From: Syntrophomonadaceae bacterium
GTDB taxonomy: Bacteria > Bacillota_B > Syntrophomonadia > Syntrophomonadales > Syntrophomonadaceae
DNA length: 5,402 nucleotides
Direction of reading: 5' to 3'
NCBI GenBank assembly: GCA_030627145.1
Contig: DAOUSQ010000083.1
Coordinates: 1-5,402 of the forward strand
Both the position numbers and the translations under genes were made by a program. A model generated the notes under the pieces. It did not search any database and was not told the DNA's origin. It was given only the letters and a program-made list of their open reading frames with translations. Positions 4,963-5,402 of this stretch are shown here, piece after piece (position 1 is the stretch's first letter; every line of letters starts with the position of its first letter).

Positions 4963-5402
4963 TTTTCTCACCCCTTTTTTCTGTTTCCGGTTCTTCTGTC
5001 TCCTCTTGTAGAGGTTTATGAGAAGGTTCTGGTTCGCGCAGATTTTTTACCAGTTCTTCAGGTCTACCCTCGCTCTTAGGACCTCCTTGAATCCTTTCTA
5101 AAGATTCTCCAACTAATTCTGCTAAAAGAACAGCTAATATACCTGCCAGGATTAATGAGTCAAAAGCACCCGCTCCCCCAACATTAACAGTTCCTCTTAC
5201 TCCAGTACGGACCAGATAAATGTATTGCCCTACATCCAGAGATAAAACTCCTATTACTGCAGCAAAAAAAGCACCTCTACGTGATCTGCCTGCCAGATAA
5301 CCAACAATACCTGCCACCAGGGGATAAATATATATGGGATCTATAAATATTTGTTCCGGTTCTGCTCCCAGATATCTGGCCGCCAGGAACAACGCCAGAG
5401 CA
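4955..5402 (-). CDS. DUF1614-like membrane protein, 5' end outside window
   Basis: Partial gene. The frame stays open to the window edge, and the first visible codons read ALALFLAARYLG. A TTG at 5392 is probably an internal Leu codon, not a start. The 148 visible residues are the C-terminal part. They contain three hydrophobic stretches (DPIYIYPLVAGIVGYLAG, GAFFAAVIGVLSLDVG, and the segment around SLILAGILAVLLAEL). The hallmark VNVGGAGAFDSLILAGI matches the DUF1614 pattern GGAGxFD-gi-l-gi-AVLLA. A charged, Glu/Pro-rich cytoplasmic tail of about 50 residues follows (EPEPSHKPLQEETEEPETEK). The function of the family is unknown. Its TAA (4957-4955) overlaps the spoIIP start as GTGAATAA, so both are translated from one message. 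The usual length is, as I recall, over 200 residues, so about a third is missing here. The family assignment is probable, not certain. Confidence 0.75.
   Translation of the reverse strand, partial: ALALFLAARYLGAEPEQIFIDPIYIYPLVAGIVGYLAGRSRRGAFFAAVIGVLSLDVGQYIYLVRTGVRGTVNVGGAGAFDSLILAGILAVLLAELVGESLERIQGGPKSEGRPEELVKNLREPEPSHKPLQEETEEPETEKRGEKSE
4968..4976 (-). promoter_or_regulatory. Ribosome binding site that sets the spoIIP start
   Basis: AAGGGGTGA on the minus strand is a near-consensus Shine-Dalgarno sequence placed 5 nt before GTG 4962. The alternative GTG at 4971 lies inside this site and has only A-rich sequence upstream, so it is an unlikely start. Confidence 0.7.

Noticed and set aside
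1..5402. CRISPR array, tRNA, rRNA, phage or toxin-antitoxin genes
   Set aside because: No spaced direct repeats, no cloverleaf or rRNA signatures and no recognisable phage, antitoxin or transposase domains were seen on either strand.

Overview
The window most likely comes from an anaerobic, endospore-forming Firmicute of class Clostridia, perhaps a Desulfotomaculum/Pelotomaculum-type lineage. The evidence is a clear SpoIIP, a YIEGIA-family membrane protein with its small partner, two DUF3189 proteins and a PDZ/radical-SAM-like/DUF512 protein. I recall all of these as typical of clostridial spore-formers. The DNA is AT-rich and the Shine-Dalgarno sites are strong GGAGG-type. No database was searched, so family names rest on motif recognition.

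All six complete genes and the one partial gene that I support are on the minus strand, so the window reads right to left. Positions 5402-2818 hold a compact block: the 3' part of a DUF1614-like membrane protein, spoIIP (8-nt overlap), a YIEGIA-family membrane protein (1-nt gap) and a 64-residue YIEGIA partner protein (2-nt gap). This looks like one transcription unit. Next comes a 250-nt non-coding gap (2817-2568) with a degenerate 7-bp repeat and a row of small inverted repeats. Positions 2567-1650 hold two abutting DUF3189 paralogues (TAA immediately followed by ATG). A second gap of 230 nt (1649-1420) contains a weak terminator-like hairpin and, on the opposite strand, an unexplained protein-like reading frame. 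Positions 1419-118 encode the PDZ/radical-SAM-like/DUF512 protein. The last 117 nt (117-1) carry nested inverted repeats and a frame that could be the 3' end of a converging plus-strand gene.

Functionally, SpoIIP is the only protein with a well-established role: a cell-wall hydrolase of the engulfment machinery. The YIEGIA protein, its small partner and the DUF1614 protein are membrane or membrane-associated proteins of unknown function that are tightly co-encoded with SpoIIP. An envelope role during sporulation is a reasonable inference but is not demonstrated. The DUF3189 pair and the Fe-S protein have no assigned function. In many Clostridia the DUF512 gene is, as I recall, followed by the GTPase gene der. 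The 117 nt visible here do not begin der, so the neighbourhood may be broken at the left edge.
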